NCBI GenBank assembly: GCA_030262795.1
Contig: JAJSZO010000005.1
Location: 10,694 to 27,030 of the forward strand
Source: Deltaproteobacteria bacterium
GTDB lineage: Bacteria > Desulfobacterota > Desulfobacteria > Desulfobacterales > ETH-SRB1
Length of the DNA stretch: 16,337 nucleotides
Direction: 5' to 3'
Shown: piece after piece, positions 6,924 to 13,909 of the stretch
Position numbering within the stretch: the stretch's first letter is position 1
How the letters are laid out: each line of letters starts with the position of its first letter
Program-made: the position numbers and the translations under genes
The notes under the pieces: model-generated
Database searches by the model: none
What the model was told of the DNA's origin: nothing
The model's input: only the letters and a program-made list of their open reading frames with translations

Positions 6924-7820
6924 TTATTCTCCAAAAACGCCGTATTTTATTGTTTTTAAACACTCTGTCACCGGCTCATAATTGAGCGTATCTGTCCAGC
7001 CGACAATCTTTGCCGCTTTTGCAGCAGTTGAGTCTGATGATATCTTTTTTAGAGCATTTGCCACCTTTTGTGCTGTTTCCTGTGAGGTTTTGGGACATGC
7101 CGCCATGGGCCATTCCGGATATAAACGGGTGCTGTGAACAAAAGGGAAATCATCTTTAACCTGATGTATTATCTTAAACTCACTCATCTTGATTTTTCCT
7201 TCGTCCTGCATCCTCTCAAGTGTATCCGTTCTCACCGTTCCGACATCAACAGAACCGTTTTTTACTGCCAGAACAACGTTATCATGCTTCTTCCCTTCTA
7301 AAAATGCAGCACAGTCTTTCTTTGGGTCAATGCCATTTTCTACAAGAAGCCGCCATACCATGTGACCTCCGCCAAATGATGAATATTTTACACACATGAA
7401 TTTCTTCCCCTTGATCTGTAAAATATCGTTGATGCTGCTGTCACTTCGCACAAAAAGAACACCGCCAAATTCCTTTAACGCTTTCCCTTTTCTTGAATTG
7501 ATTAATGTTGTAACAGATCGAACACCGTATTTTTCCTCCATTGATACATAAAATGCCGAGTTAGCTAGCAGAAAATCAATCTTTCCGGACTTCACCGCCG
7601 GTTCAATAGCCATAAACTTAAGGGGTATAATCGTACATTTCTCACCCAGCTTTTCAGTCAGATACGCACCTGTAGCGCCCCATTTTTTCATGCACTTGGG
7701 AGCGCCGCGTTTTGCCAGAACTCCAATTTTGATATCAGCTATTGCATTTAAAGAAAAAGAAACACAAAAAACCATTGCCAGACAAACAATAATTCCTATA
7801 ACCAAAAATCTTTTTTTCAT
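6924..7820 (-). CDS. PhnD-like phosphate/phosphonate-type periplasmic binding protein
   Basis: 298-residue substrate-binding protein of the PhnD/SsuA-like fold. A signal peptide spans residues 1-28 (basic MKKR, hydrophobic core, NAIA before the mature DIKIGVLAKRG). The first strand IKIGVLAKRG, the FLLANSAFYV segment and the KGKKFMCVKYSSFGGGHM lobe-crossing region fit this family. A strong GGAGG ribosome-binding site lies eight bases before the start; a long perfect palindrome ends just upstream of it. No ABC permease or ATPase gene adjoins. The neighbours are an OprO/OprP-like porin upstream and a chemoreceptor 68 bases downstream, so a sensing role for a phosphorus oxyanion or similar ligand is plausible but inferred. 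Solitary PhnD-like proteins are known to serve as sensor inputs in other bacteria. The ligand cannot be read from the sequence. Confidence 0.85.
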   Translation of the reverse strand: MKKRFLVIGIIVCLAMVFCVSFSLNAIADIKIGVLAKRGAPKCMKKWGATGAYLTEKLGEKCTIIPLKFMAIEPAVKSGKIDFLLANSAFYVSMEEKYGVRSVTTLINSRKGKALKEFGGVLFVRSDSSINDILQIKGKKFMCVKYSSFGGGHMVWRLLVENGIDPKKDCAAFLEGKKHDNVVLAVKNGSVDVGTVRTDTLERMQDEGKIKMSEFKIIHQVKDDFPFVHSTRLYPEWPMAACPKTSQETAQKVANALKKISSDSTAAKAAKIVGWTDTLNYEPVTECLKTIKYGVFGE

Positions 7821-7835
7821 TTCTTTACCCTCCTG

Positions 7836-7915
7836 TAAGTTAGGAACGTGGACGAAATAACTTCCCCAAGTAGGCGCATGGTTGGGGAAGTTATTTCGTC
7901 CACGTTCCTAACTTA
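7836..7915. repeat. 34-bp perfect-arm palindromic REP/MITE-like element, copy 2
   Basis: Arms 7836-7869 and 7882-7915 are perfectly complementary over 34 bases, around a 12-base loop GTAGGCGCATGG. The loop and arms are homologous to the weaker hairpin at 2688-2749, in the opposite orientation relative to the downstream gene. In a minus-strand transcript this forms a very stable hairpin ending two to three bases before the ribosome-binding site of the PhnD-like gene. That could reduce read-through or translation, or protect the transcript between the porin and binding-protein genes. The perfect arms suggest recent insertion or continued selection. Confidence 0.85.
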
Positions 7916-8038
7916 GTAATTATGTAATTTCTCAATAACCAGGGCTACTTTAGAGAAAATCCTCCTCAATCTCCCTAATCGCAGGTTGTGGTTGAGCCGA
8001 CTTTTTTGGTCTTATCCATAGAAACACCACAATGGATA

Positions 8039-9637
8039 TTAGAAAAAGTGCTGGTACATTACGCGAAAACGGATGTCATCCTGACAATCAGGATCTTTTG
8101 AGAAGCTTGCCGGATCAAGTCCAAAGGCTGCAGCATCTGCAGCGCATACTTCGTCAAAATGCCTTTTATTTAAACAGATGTCGGCTGTAATATATTGATT
8201 AAATCCGTGGAGGTAGTGGTTTATACCCAGTACATACTGTTGCAGGTTATCCTCAACAGCAAAACCGTCATTTAATTTTACGAGCCCCAGCCCGCTTTTG
8301 ATTGAATCCTCCAAATCGTTGTTTCTAAGCCGTTCTACATAGGCCAGCTTGGCCGTAAGCTCCCATTTTTTTGGAACTATGAAATAGCCGAGGTTCAAAC
8401 GAGCCCCCCAGCGACGCCAGGTCTCAGAATCAATACCATTCTGGATAAACTTCTCACAAGCGTATTCAAAGTCCGAGGAAAAACCCAGATAACGGAAAAG
8501 AAGGGTGCCGGAAAAACCGTAGTTTTCTATATCGTGAATACCGGATTCGGTCCCCATAAAACCTTTCGCAGGATCATCAGAAACTGTATACGAGGTTCCT
8601 GTCTTGTCTTTATCCCTGAATCCGGAAAGAATTAAGCTTGCCAGAGGCTCAGTGTTATAACCATAGTCAGACTGGGCAAAGTAATTCTTGAAGGCCTTGG
8701 AACCCATTGGTCCTTTGGGGTCAGAACCCGGCAGAAAGTTCATACCGAGGCGGAAGGTATAGAGCATCTCGTCATCAGCATTGTTGTAACCCCGGGTGTC
8801 GCGTCCGTCATAGACACCGAGCCAGTAGGTCAAAAAATCCTTTTGACCAAGCATATCAAGATAACCGTTTATGTTAAACCCTTGAGAACGATAAAGGAGA
8901 AAACCTCCGGTGGGAAAACCGTTTTTTTGCCTGTGTCCCCCCACGCGCAGCCGCGCATTGCTTCCGGGAAAGTCATAGATGCGATTCCCGAACAAGTCCT
9001 TATCAAACTCTGAATCTCCAGTGAAAATAGTACGGTCAGTCCCGTTTTGCCCGAAACCGCTTTGCCAGTATTCGATTCCAAAGGCCGGTACTTTCATCCG
9101 TCCGAATTGAATGCGAAATTCCTTCCATTGCTGCCACTGTATGAAGGCATCATGGACATTCACAGCGCTCTGCGGTTCTAATTGAAGATGGACTAAATAC
9201 TTCCAGGCAGGGGTGGGCGCGGTACCATCTATGAAAAAACGGAGACGGCGCATGCTGAAACTGCTGTAATTTTCAGTATGATCGACATTTTTTCCTGTGG
9301 GAGAGCCGTTATACAGGATATCATCATCTGTATCCACATAGGTGTAGCGAAACTGGATACCTGTCCTGAAACGGAATTTATACTCCTGATCGTTTTTGGG
9401 ATCATCGTATTCTATCCTGAAGCCGTTCTTCCAGTAAGCTTTCATCCTGGGAGTTTTTTCAGCTCCCGCCTGTTTTTTTTCCAATTTTTGCAGTCGTTCC
9501 TGGAAAACCCTGATTTCATCCCTCAGTGCCTCGACCTCGTCGGCGCCTGTAGCATTTGATGCCCAAAGAGAAACAGGAAGTGATAAAATAAAACCCACAA
9601 CAACACTGATACCTACAAAACCAATTTTTTTTAACAT
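8039..9637 (-). CDS. Outer-membrane porin, phosphate-selective O/P-like
   Basis: 532-residue outer-membrane beta-barrel protein. It has a signal peptide (residues 1-26, ending LWA), a short coiled-coil (about 33-56, rich in E, L and K) like those in trimeric OprO/OprP porins, then many alternating amphipathic strands such as YKFRFRTGIQFRYTYVD, and a C-terminal phenylalanine (YQHFF) suited to BAM-dependent assembly. The WKYLVHLQLEP and FRIQFGRMKVPAFG segments are typical of the Porin_O_P family. It would let small anions into the periplasm; phosphate selectivity is a family trait that cannot be confirmed here. AGGAGG lies four bases before the start. The next gene downstream, after a 218-bp spacer with a palindrome, encodes a PhnD-like binding protein, consistent with shared handling of phosphorus oxyanions. 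Confidence 0.87.
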   Translation of the reverse strand: MLKKIGFVGISVVVGFILSLPVSLWASNATGADEVEALRDEIRVFQERLQKLEKKQAGAEKTPRMKAYWKNGFRIEYDDPKNDQEYKFRFRTGIQFRYTYVDTDDDILYNGSPTGKNVDHTENYSSFSMRRLRFFIDGTAPTPAWKYLVHLQLEPQSAVNVHDAFIQWQQWKEFRIQFGRMKVPAFGIEYWQSGFGQNGTDRTIFTGDSEFDKDLFGNRIYDFPGSNARLRVGGHRQKNGFPTGGFLLYRSQGFNINGYLDMLGQKDFLTYWLGVYDGRDTRGYNNADDEMLYTFRLGMNFLPGSDPKGPMGSKAFKNYFAQSDYGYNTEPLASLILSGFRDKDKTGTSYTVSDDPAKGFMGTESGIHDIENYGFSGTLLFRYLGFSSDFEYACEKFIQNGIDSETWRRWGARLNLGYFIVPKKWELTAKLAYVERLRNNDLEDSIKSGLGLVKLNDGFAVEDNLQQYVLGINHYLHGFNQYITADICLNKRHFDEVCAADAAAFGLDPASFSKDPDCQDDIRFRVMYQHFF

Positions 9638-9760
9638 TCACTCCTCCTTGCTATAATTGATGTTAATATTATGAGTCCGTAAAACGTGCATCTTCTAAAC
9701 AAATAGGAAAAATGCGAAAAGGCTTCCTTATGCACGCCTAATACAACAAAATATAGGATG

Positions 9761-9816
9761 CCCCCCACTTCTGACTTCCCCGTCCAGGGGACCCCATGAC
9801 CCCGGATCCCCCACAG
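9761..9816. other. GC-rich patch in the porin/antitoxin intergenic region
   Basis: A C-rich block with runs such as CCCCCC, CCAGGGGACCCC and GGATCCCCC stands out from AT-rich surroundings between the divergent porin and antitoxin genes. It contains small self-complementary pieces (GTCCAGGGGAC). No coding frame or known element is recognised. The remainder of 9638-9830 shows no promoter for the porin that I could support. Confidence 0.35.
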
Positions 9817-9831
9817 TTGAAAAAAAGTATC

Positions 9832-9860
9832 TTGACAAATTAATTGCCGATGTGTACCAT
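9832..9860 (+). promoter_or_regulatory. Sigma70-type promoter of the dinJ-yafQ module
   Basis: TTGACA (9832-9837), a 17-base spacer and TACCAT (9855-9860). The -35 is perfect and the -10 matches four of six positions. Transcription would start near 9867, about 20 bases before the antitoxin ATG. Confidence 0.7.
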
Positions 9861-9871
9861 CTCGGTATACA
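9851..9871. promoter_or_regulatory. Inverted-repeat operator overlapping the antitoxin promoter
   Basis: TGTGTACC-ATCTC-GGTATACA: 8-bp arms complementary at seven of eight positions around a 5-base spacer. It covers the -10 hexamer and the likely start of transcription. This is the expected place for binding by a ribbon-helix-helix antitoxin of the RelB/DinJ family, giving autorepression. Confidence 0.65.
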
Positions 9872-9886
9872 AAAAGGAAATAGCAA

Positions 9887-10144
9887 ATGGCAAAAACGGC
9901 AATGACACACGCAAGACTTACGCCGGAAATAAAAGAAAAGGCTGAGACCATTCTTAAAAAACTGGGAATTTCCATTTCTGCTGCGTATGAAATGTTTTAT
10001 CGGCAGATTATTGCTCATCAGGGCATTCCATTTGATTTGCGCATTCCAAATAAAAATACGCTTCAGGCAATGAAGGACGCAAGAAACGGTAAAGGGAAAA
10101 AATACGATAGCGTAGAAAAAATGTTTGAAGATATGAAAATTTAA
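9887..10144 (+). CDS. dinJ: RelB/DinJ-family antitoxin
   Basis: 85-residue antitoxin. The N-terminal part (AMTHARLTPEIKEKAETILKKLG) is the ribbon-helix-helix DNA-binding and dimerisation segment of RelB/DinJ proteins. The middle PFDLRIPN is a typical DinJ linker, and the charged C-terminal helix (about 60-85) is expected to wrap the toxin. AAGGAA lies eight bases before the ATG. The stop codon overlaps the toxin start (TAATG), so translation is coupled. The promoter and a symmetrical operator lie immediately upstream. The pair is on the plus strand between minus-strand porin and response-regulator genes, as expected for an inserted module. Confidence 0.92.
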   Translation: MAKTAMTHARLTPEIKEKAETILKKLGISISAAYEMFYRQIIAHQGIPFDLRIPNKNTLQAMKDARNGKGKKYDSVEKMFEDMKI

Positions 10145-10413
10145 TGCTACCGATTCGCCCGACATCCGGATTTAAAAAAGATTTAAAAAGAGCCACGAAA
10201 CAGAGTCGAAATATAAAAAAACTGCAACAGGTTCTTGAACAGTTGGCCATTCCTGCTTCCTTGCCTTCAAAGTACAAAGACCACAAGCTGAAAGGAGATT
10301 GGATAGATTTTCGGGAATGCCATATTGAACCTGACTGGCTACTGATTTATACAATATCAGATTTCGAACTTAGACCGGTTCGTCTTGGCACGCATTCTGA
10401 ATTGTTTGATTGA
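10144..10413 (+). CDS. yafQ: YafQ-family mRNA interferase toxin
   Basis: 89-residue type II toxin of the RelE/YafQ fold; YafQ cleaves mRNA in the ribosomal A site. The catalytic set is complete and spaced as in E. coli YafQ with a constant offset of three: His47, His60, Asp64, Trp65 and His84 (motifs DHKL, ECHIEPDWLLIY and GTHSELF). Its start overlaps the antitoxin stop by one base. It ends 19 bases before the converging end of the response-regulator gene, and no terminator hairpin is visible in that gap. With all active residues present it is probably functional and must be held in check by the antitoxin. Confidence 0.93.
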   Translation: MLPIRPTSGFKKDLKRATKQSRNIKKLQQVLEQLAIPASLPSKYKDHKLKGDWIDFRECHIEPDWLLIYTISDFELRPVRLGTHSELFD

Positions 10414-10432
10414 ACGATCCTAAAGCATCCCC

Positions 10433-11002
10433 TCAGGTTGCGGATATTATGTCAAGAGCTATGCTGACACGCTTTGCAGCATCAACGTTTTTTTTCGATA
10501 AGATATGGCTGATTTCAGATATTTTACCGTTTAATTCTGATACGCTCATTTCCAGGTCCTGAATTGTTTGAGCAGCATTGCATTCGGTCACGTCCATAGC
10601 CTCTCGCAGATCTCCGGCAGCTTTGCCCAGTTTTTTTAAATTACTGATTTTATCTAACAAAAGAAACAATTCGTCAAAATTGATCGGTTTTTGAAGATAG
10701 TCGAACGCTCCTTGTCTCATCGCTGTTACCGCATTATCTATTGAGGCATAGGCGGTTATTAACACGACATCAGTCTGAGGGGATTTTTCTTTTGTGGCTT
10801 GCAGCACTCCTATGCCGTCAACGCCTCCGGGCATCATCAGGTCTGTAAGCACCACATCAAAGCGATATTTTGATATAAAATCAACAGCCTCAACCCCGTT
10901 TACAGCTATTGTTGTTTCATACTCCTCAATTTGCAATTTTTTTTCCATAAGCTTGCGTGTAACAGGATCATCATCGACAAAAAGTATTTTAAGATCTTTC
11001 AT
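10433..11002 (-). CDS. Single-receiver response regulator with coiled-coil tail
   Basis: 189-residue CheY-type response regulator. The receiver domain (about 3-118) has the acidic pocket DDD at 10-12, the phospho-acceptor Asp54 in LTDLMMPG, Thr83 in ITAYAS and Lys105 in LQKPI, all as expected for an active receiver. Instead of a DNA-binding or enzymatic output, the remaining 70 residues form a likely coiled coil (EMSVSELNGKISEISHILSK). It lies 18 bases after cheR and is probably in the same operon as cheR, cheB and cheW; GGGGGAG precedes the ATG. It may be a motor-control or adaptor CheY variant, or a phosphate sink. No CheA partner is visible in the window. The first codons contain the sequence repeated at 1071-1094. 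Confidence 0.88.
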   Translation of the reverse strand: MKDLKILFVDDDPVTRKLMEKKLQIEEYETTIAVNGVEAVDFISKYRFDVVLTDLMMPGGVDGIGVLQATKEKSPQTDVVLITAYASIDNAVTAMRQGAFDYLQKPINFDELFLLLDKISNLKKLGKAAGDLREAMDVTECNAAQTIQDLEMSVSELNGKISEISHILSKKNVDAAKRVSIALDIISAT

Positions 11003-11020
11003 AGTTTTCTCCCCCGTTCC

Positions 11021-11863
11021 TTACTTTTTCAACTGATAAAATATCGACCTCATGTGCCTTTTTGGCTCAAACCGCGGGCAAATACCGCTCAGGGTTTCCG
11101 TTGAGCCAACGATCAAACAACCGTCCGGGGCAAGTAGATCCGCTATCTTGTTAAATAGTTTTTTCCTATCTTCCATGTTAAAGTAGATGGCAACATTTCT
11201 ACAAAATACTATGTCAAACTTTCCCAAAGCGGCAAAAGGGAGCATTAGATTCAGTTTCCTGAAACTTGCCATAGCTCTTATTTCATCTTTTATTTTCCAG
11301 GTATTGCCGCTTAGGCTAAAATATTTCTGCAATTTGTCTTTTGCAAGACCTCGCTCTATTTCAAACTTGTTGTATTTACCGTAACTTGCCTGGGCAACGG
11401 CTGCATCGGAAATGTCTGTGCCCAATAGCTTGATATTGTATTTTTTCATATCCGGCAGAAGTTCTTTCAGTACAATGGCGATACTGTAAATCTCCTGACC
11501 GGTGGAGCATGCAGCGCTCCAGATACGAATGGATGTTGGTAAAAGCCCGGAAAATTTGGCCGACCTGGCATCAATAATATCCGGCACTACCTTGTGCCGA
11601 AGGACTTCAAAAGGGCCGGTGTCACGAAAGAACAGGGTCTCATTTGTGGAAATGGCATCTATGATCTTTATCTCAAGTTTTTTGCCAGGATCAGCCCTGG
11701 CTTTTTGATACAATTCACTATATGAAGAAAAACCTTCTTTTTCCAGTAGAGGGCCAAGTCGTGTTTCAAAAAGATATATTTTGGTTTGGTCAAGGTATAT
11801 TCCTGAAATATCGTATATGTATTTGGAAATTATTTTAATCTCATTTGGTGTGATTTTAGTCAT
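11021..11863 (-). CDS. cheR: CheR chemoreceptor glutamate methyltransferase
   Basis: 280-residue S-adenosylmethionine-dependent methyltransferase that methylates glutamates on chemoreceptors for adaptation. The N-terminal helical CheR domain (about 5-60) is followed by TNETLFFRD (73-81), the SAM-binding WSAACSTGQEIYSIA (115-129), the acidic LLGTDIS (146-152), FRKLNLM (201-207) and CRNVAIYF (221-228), all typical. Length is standard. It lies 34 bases downstream of cheB. Only a weak GGAAATGG site precedes the start, within a run of near-repeats of ATGGATA, so translational coupling from cheB is likely. The receptors in this window lack an NWETF-like tether, so CheR must bind them directly. Confidence 0.95.
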   Translation of the reverse strand: MTKITPNEIKIISKYIYDISGIYLDQTKIYLFETRLGPLLEKEGFSSYSELYQKARADPGKKLEIKIIDAISTNETLFFRDTGPFEVLRHKVVPDIIDARSAKFSGLLPTSIRIWSAACSTGQEIYSIAIVLKELLPDMKKYNIKLLGTDISDAAVAQASYGKYNKFEIERGLAKDKLQKYFSLSGNTWKIKDEIRAMASFRKLNLMLPFAALGKFDIVFCRNVAIYFNMEDRKKLFNKIADLLAPDGCLIVGSTETLSGICPRFEPKRHMRSIFYQLKK

Positions 11864-11897
11864 TATCCATTTCCATTATCCATTGGTCATTAACCAC

Positions 11898-13010
11898 TCA
11901 CTTTACCGTTTTAACAATTTCGTCTGCAATCTTGTTCAATGGCGCAATTACATCAACAATTCCAGCGACAACCGGTTCCCTGGGCATACCATAAACCACG
12001 CAACTTGCTTCGTCCTGCGCTATGATTGTAGCGCCGCTGCGCTTCATTAATTTCAAACCAAGAGTACCATCAGCGCCCATTCCTGTCATGATTACGCCGG
12101 TAGCCCGACCCACATAATGTTGAGCGATTGATCGAAAAAGATAATCTACAGATGGCTTGCAACTGTTCTCGGGAGGATCATCGGTGATTTTTACTATTCT
12201 GCGCTTGCCGTCAGCACCGGCTACAACTTTCATCTGCTTGCCGCCCGGAGCTATGAGGGCAACATTGGGTTGAACCTGTTCTCCATTCACCGCTTCTCTG
12301 ACCTTTATTGAACATTTAGAGTTCAGGCTTTTGGCCAGAGACTGGGTGAAAACAGGAGGCATATGCTGAACGATTAAGACAGGTACATTCAGATTGCCCG
12401 GAAGCTTAGGCATCATTTGAGCCAAAGCATTGGGGCCTCCTGTGGAAATGCCGATAGCCACAAGCTCGGTTTTTCTCCTGTTTTTGCCGGTGATTGTGCT
12501 TATGCGCTGAACCACATTAACAGCGCCTGACTCTCTGTTTTTCTGCAGCCCCATTCCTGAAACAGAAGTTTTTCCTTTCAGGAGTTTTCTCATTTCCTTG
12601 CGCCGGACAAAGGCCGTCAGCATAGGTGCAATAATATTCTTTATAGCTTCTTTATTTTCCTGCATACCACCGGATTGAGGCTTGGGAATAAAATCAAATG
12701 CCCCCAACTCCAAAGCCTTCATGGTCATTTCTCCGCCTTTTTGGGTGAGCGTGCTAAGCATTATTGCCCCCACATCAAGGCCATTTGCCTTTATATAAGC
12801 CAAAACTTCAATGCCGTTCATTTCCGGCATTTCAATATCCAGTGTAAGCAGATCCGGCTTAAGGGTAGCGATTTTGGCAATGGCTATTTTGCCGTTGTGA
12901 GCCACTCCAACCACCTCAACGCCCGGCAATTCAGTTAGAACATCGCTGACTATCTTGCGGTAAATTATGGTATCGTCAACTACAAGTACTTTGCATTTAT
13001 CATTGGTCAT
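11898..13010 (-). CDS. cheB: CheB protein-glutamate methylesterase/deamidase
   Basis: 370-residue adaptation enzyme. The N-terminal receiver (about 6-125) has Asp12-Asp13, the phospho-acceptor Asp58 in LTLDIEMPEMNG, a Ser-Thr pair at 86-87 and Lys110. A linker follows, then the C-terminal methylesterase (about 182-370) with the catalytic triad Ser189 (GISTGG), His216 (VQHMPP) and Asp314 (TGMGADG). Phosphorylation by CheA would activate it to remove methyl groups added by CheR. It starts seven bases after the cheW stop and precedes cheR, forming a clear cheW-cheB-cheR run; AAAGGA lies about ten bases upstream of the ATG. Confidence 0.96.
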   Translation of the reverse strand: MTNDKCKVLVVDDTIIYRKIVSDVLTELPGVEVVGVAHNGKIAIAKIATLKPDLLTLDIEMPEMNGIEVLAYIKANGLDVGAIMLSTLTQKGGEMTMKALELGAFDFIPKPQSGGMQENKEAIKNIIAPMLTAFVRRKEMRKLLKGKTSVSGMGLQKNRESGAVNVVQRISTITGKNRRKTELVAIGISTGGPNALAQMMPKLPGNLNVPVLIVQHMPPVFTQSLAKSLNSKCSIKVREAVNGEQVQPNVALIAPGGKQMKVVAGADGKRRIVKITDDPPENSCKPSVDYLFRSIAQHYVGRATGVIMTGMGADGTLGLKLMKRSGATIIAQDEASCVVYGMPREPVVAGIVDVIAPLNKIADEIVKTVK

Positions 13011-13017
13011 TTAATAT

Positions 13018-13479
13018 TTATCCTTTATCATTCTTCAAAACCTCTTCTACATTCAAAATTCCAATCAGGCTCTTTTCGGTTTTAAATACTCCTTCAAAAT
13101 ATTTCCCTTTAACACCACCTATATTGGCTGGAGCAGGCTCAATTTTATCTGAATCGGCCTGTACAACATCAGCAATACTGTCCACCAGCAACCCAACATG
13201 TTCATCCTTTGAATTAACAATAATATTTCTGGTTTTTTCACTTATCCTGGTGGAAGATAATCCAAGTTTGATGCCAAAATCTATTACTGTAACAATTTCG
13301 CCGCGCAGGTTCAGGATGCCTGTAACATATTCCTGGGCCTGCGGTACCTTTGTCATTTTCAGATGTTTATTAATCTCCTGAATCCTGAGTATATCCATGC
13401 CGCACAGTGCCTCACCGATATAAAAAGTAGCGAGGTCCACAGTCTTCTTGTTTGATTCAGCGTTTGTAGTTTGGGACAT
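13018..13479 (-). CDS. cheW: CheW chemotaxis coupling protein
   Basis: 153-residue adaptor linking chemoreceptor tips to the CheA kinase. The single CheW domain (about 15-148) shows the family hallmarks LATFYIGEALCGMDILRIQEI, VTGILNLRGEIVTVIDF and the GLLVDSIADVV segment. A GGAGG site precedes the ATG by nine bases. It is the first gene of the cheW-cheB-cheR-regulator run; an AT-rich 430-bp stretch upstream separates it from a receptor gene and contains two tiny opposite-strand genes. CheA, its essential partner, is not in the window. Confidence 0.95.
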   Translation of the reverse strand: MSQTTNAESNKKTVDLATFYIGEALCGMDILRIQEINKHLKMTKVPQAQEYVTGILNLRGEIVTVIDFGIKLGLSSTRISEKTRNIIVNSKDEHVGLLVDSIADVVQADSDKIEPAPANIGGVKGKYFEGVFKTEKSLIGILNVEEVLKNDKG

Positions 13480-13575
13480 TTTTTTAACCTCCGTTGCCTA
13501 TGAGTTGAGTTGTTAAATGGTGAAAAAACGTTTTTAAATATTGACCTGAGCAATTAAATGTATTTAACTTGAATT

Positions 13576-13767
13576 ATGAATAAAAATCAGAGAGAAAATA
13601 CAGCTAAATACCTTTATGACATAAGCAAAGGCATCGCACTTCTTGCTGTTGTCGGCAATATTATTAAAGATCAATGGGTTACCTCTAATTTAATTATTGG
13701 CTTAATTGCCGCTATAGGCTTTTTCATCTGGGGTTATTTTATTGATGGAGGTTTTCATAATGACTAA
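13576..13767 (+). CDS. Small two-segment membrane protein (DUF6722-like)
   Basis: 63-residue hypothetical protein. A polar start (MNKNQRENTAKYLYDISKG) precedes two hydrophobic segments, about 19-31 and 39-58, and a short polar tail. The layout is reminiscent of the DUF6722 family of small membrane proteins, but I cannot confirm membership. No clear ribosome-binding site is seen before the ATG, which weakens the call. It lies on the opposite strand in the gap between cheW and a chemoreceptor gene, and its last codons overlap the start of another tiny membrane-protein gene. The function is unknown. Confidence 0.6.
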   Translation: MNKNQRENTAKYLYDISKGIALLAVVGNIIKDQWVTSNLIIGLIAAIGFFIWGYFIDGGFHND

Positions 13768-13873
13768 TCTGACCATTTTATTTATCGTCCTTGCGATCAT
13801 AGGTTTTACCGGGGCAATCTTGACTTATTTAAAGCAGCGCAAATCCCGGCGACAACATAAAAGCAAGTTGTGA
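13760..13873 (+). CDS. Tiny single-pass membrane protein
   Basis: 37-residue hypothetical protein. It consists of one hydrophobic helix (about residues 4-24, LTILFIVLAIIGFTGAILTYL) followed by a strongly basic tail (KQRKSRRQHKSK), predicting an N-out, C-in orientation by the positive-inside rule. A good GGAGG site at 13747-13751 lies eight bases before the ATG, inside the preceding gene, and the start overlaps that gene by eight bases. Such overlap plus a good ribosome-binding site supports a real coupled gene. It could act with its neighbour in one membrane complex; this is inference. Confidence 0.55.
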   Translation: MTNLTILFIVLAIIGFTGAILTYLKQRKSRRQHKSKL

Positions 13874-13909
13874 GTTTTGTGTGGTTTGTCTGTGATAAAT
13901 GTTACATAC

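Noticed and set aside
7986..8032. Possible terminator downstream of the porin (7-bp arms TTGTGGT/ACCACAA)
   Set aside because: Arms are short, the loop is over 30 bases and no T-run follows on the minus strand.
9728..10286. Minus-strand open frames across the toxin-antitoxin module
   Set aside because: Antisense shadows of the dinJ and yafQ genes, which have promoter, ribosome-binding site and full motifs.
11010..11025. CCCCGTTCCTTA, similar to the end of the palindrome at 2688-2755
   Set aside because: Only 12 bases match, there is no matching second arm, and the site overlaps a normal ribosome-binding site.
13524..13535. AAAAACGTTTTT palindrome upstream of cheW
   Set aside because: Simple A/T-run symmetry, expected by chance in AT-rich DNA, with no adjacent promoter elements.
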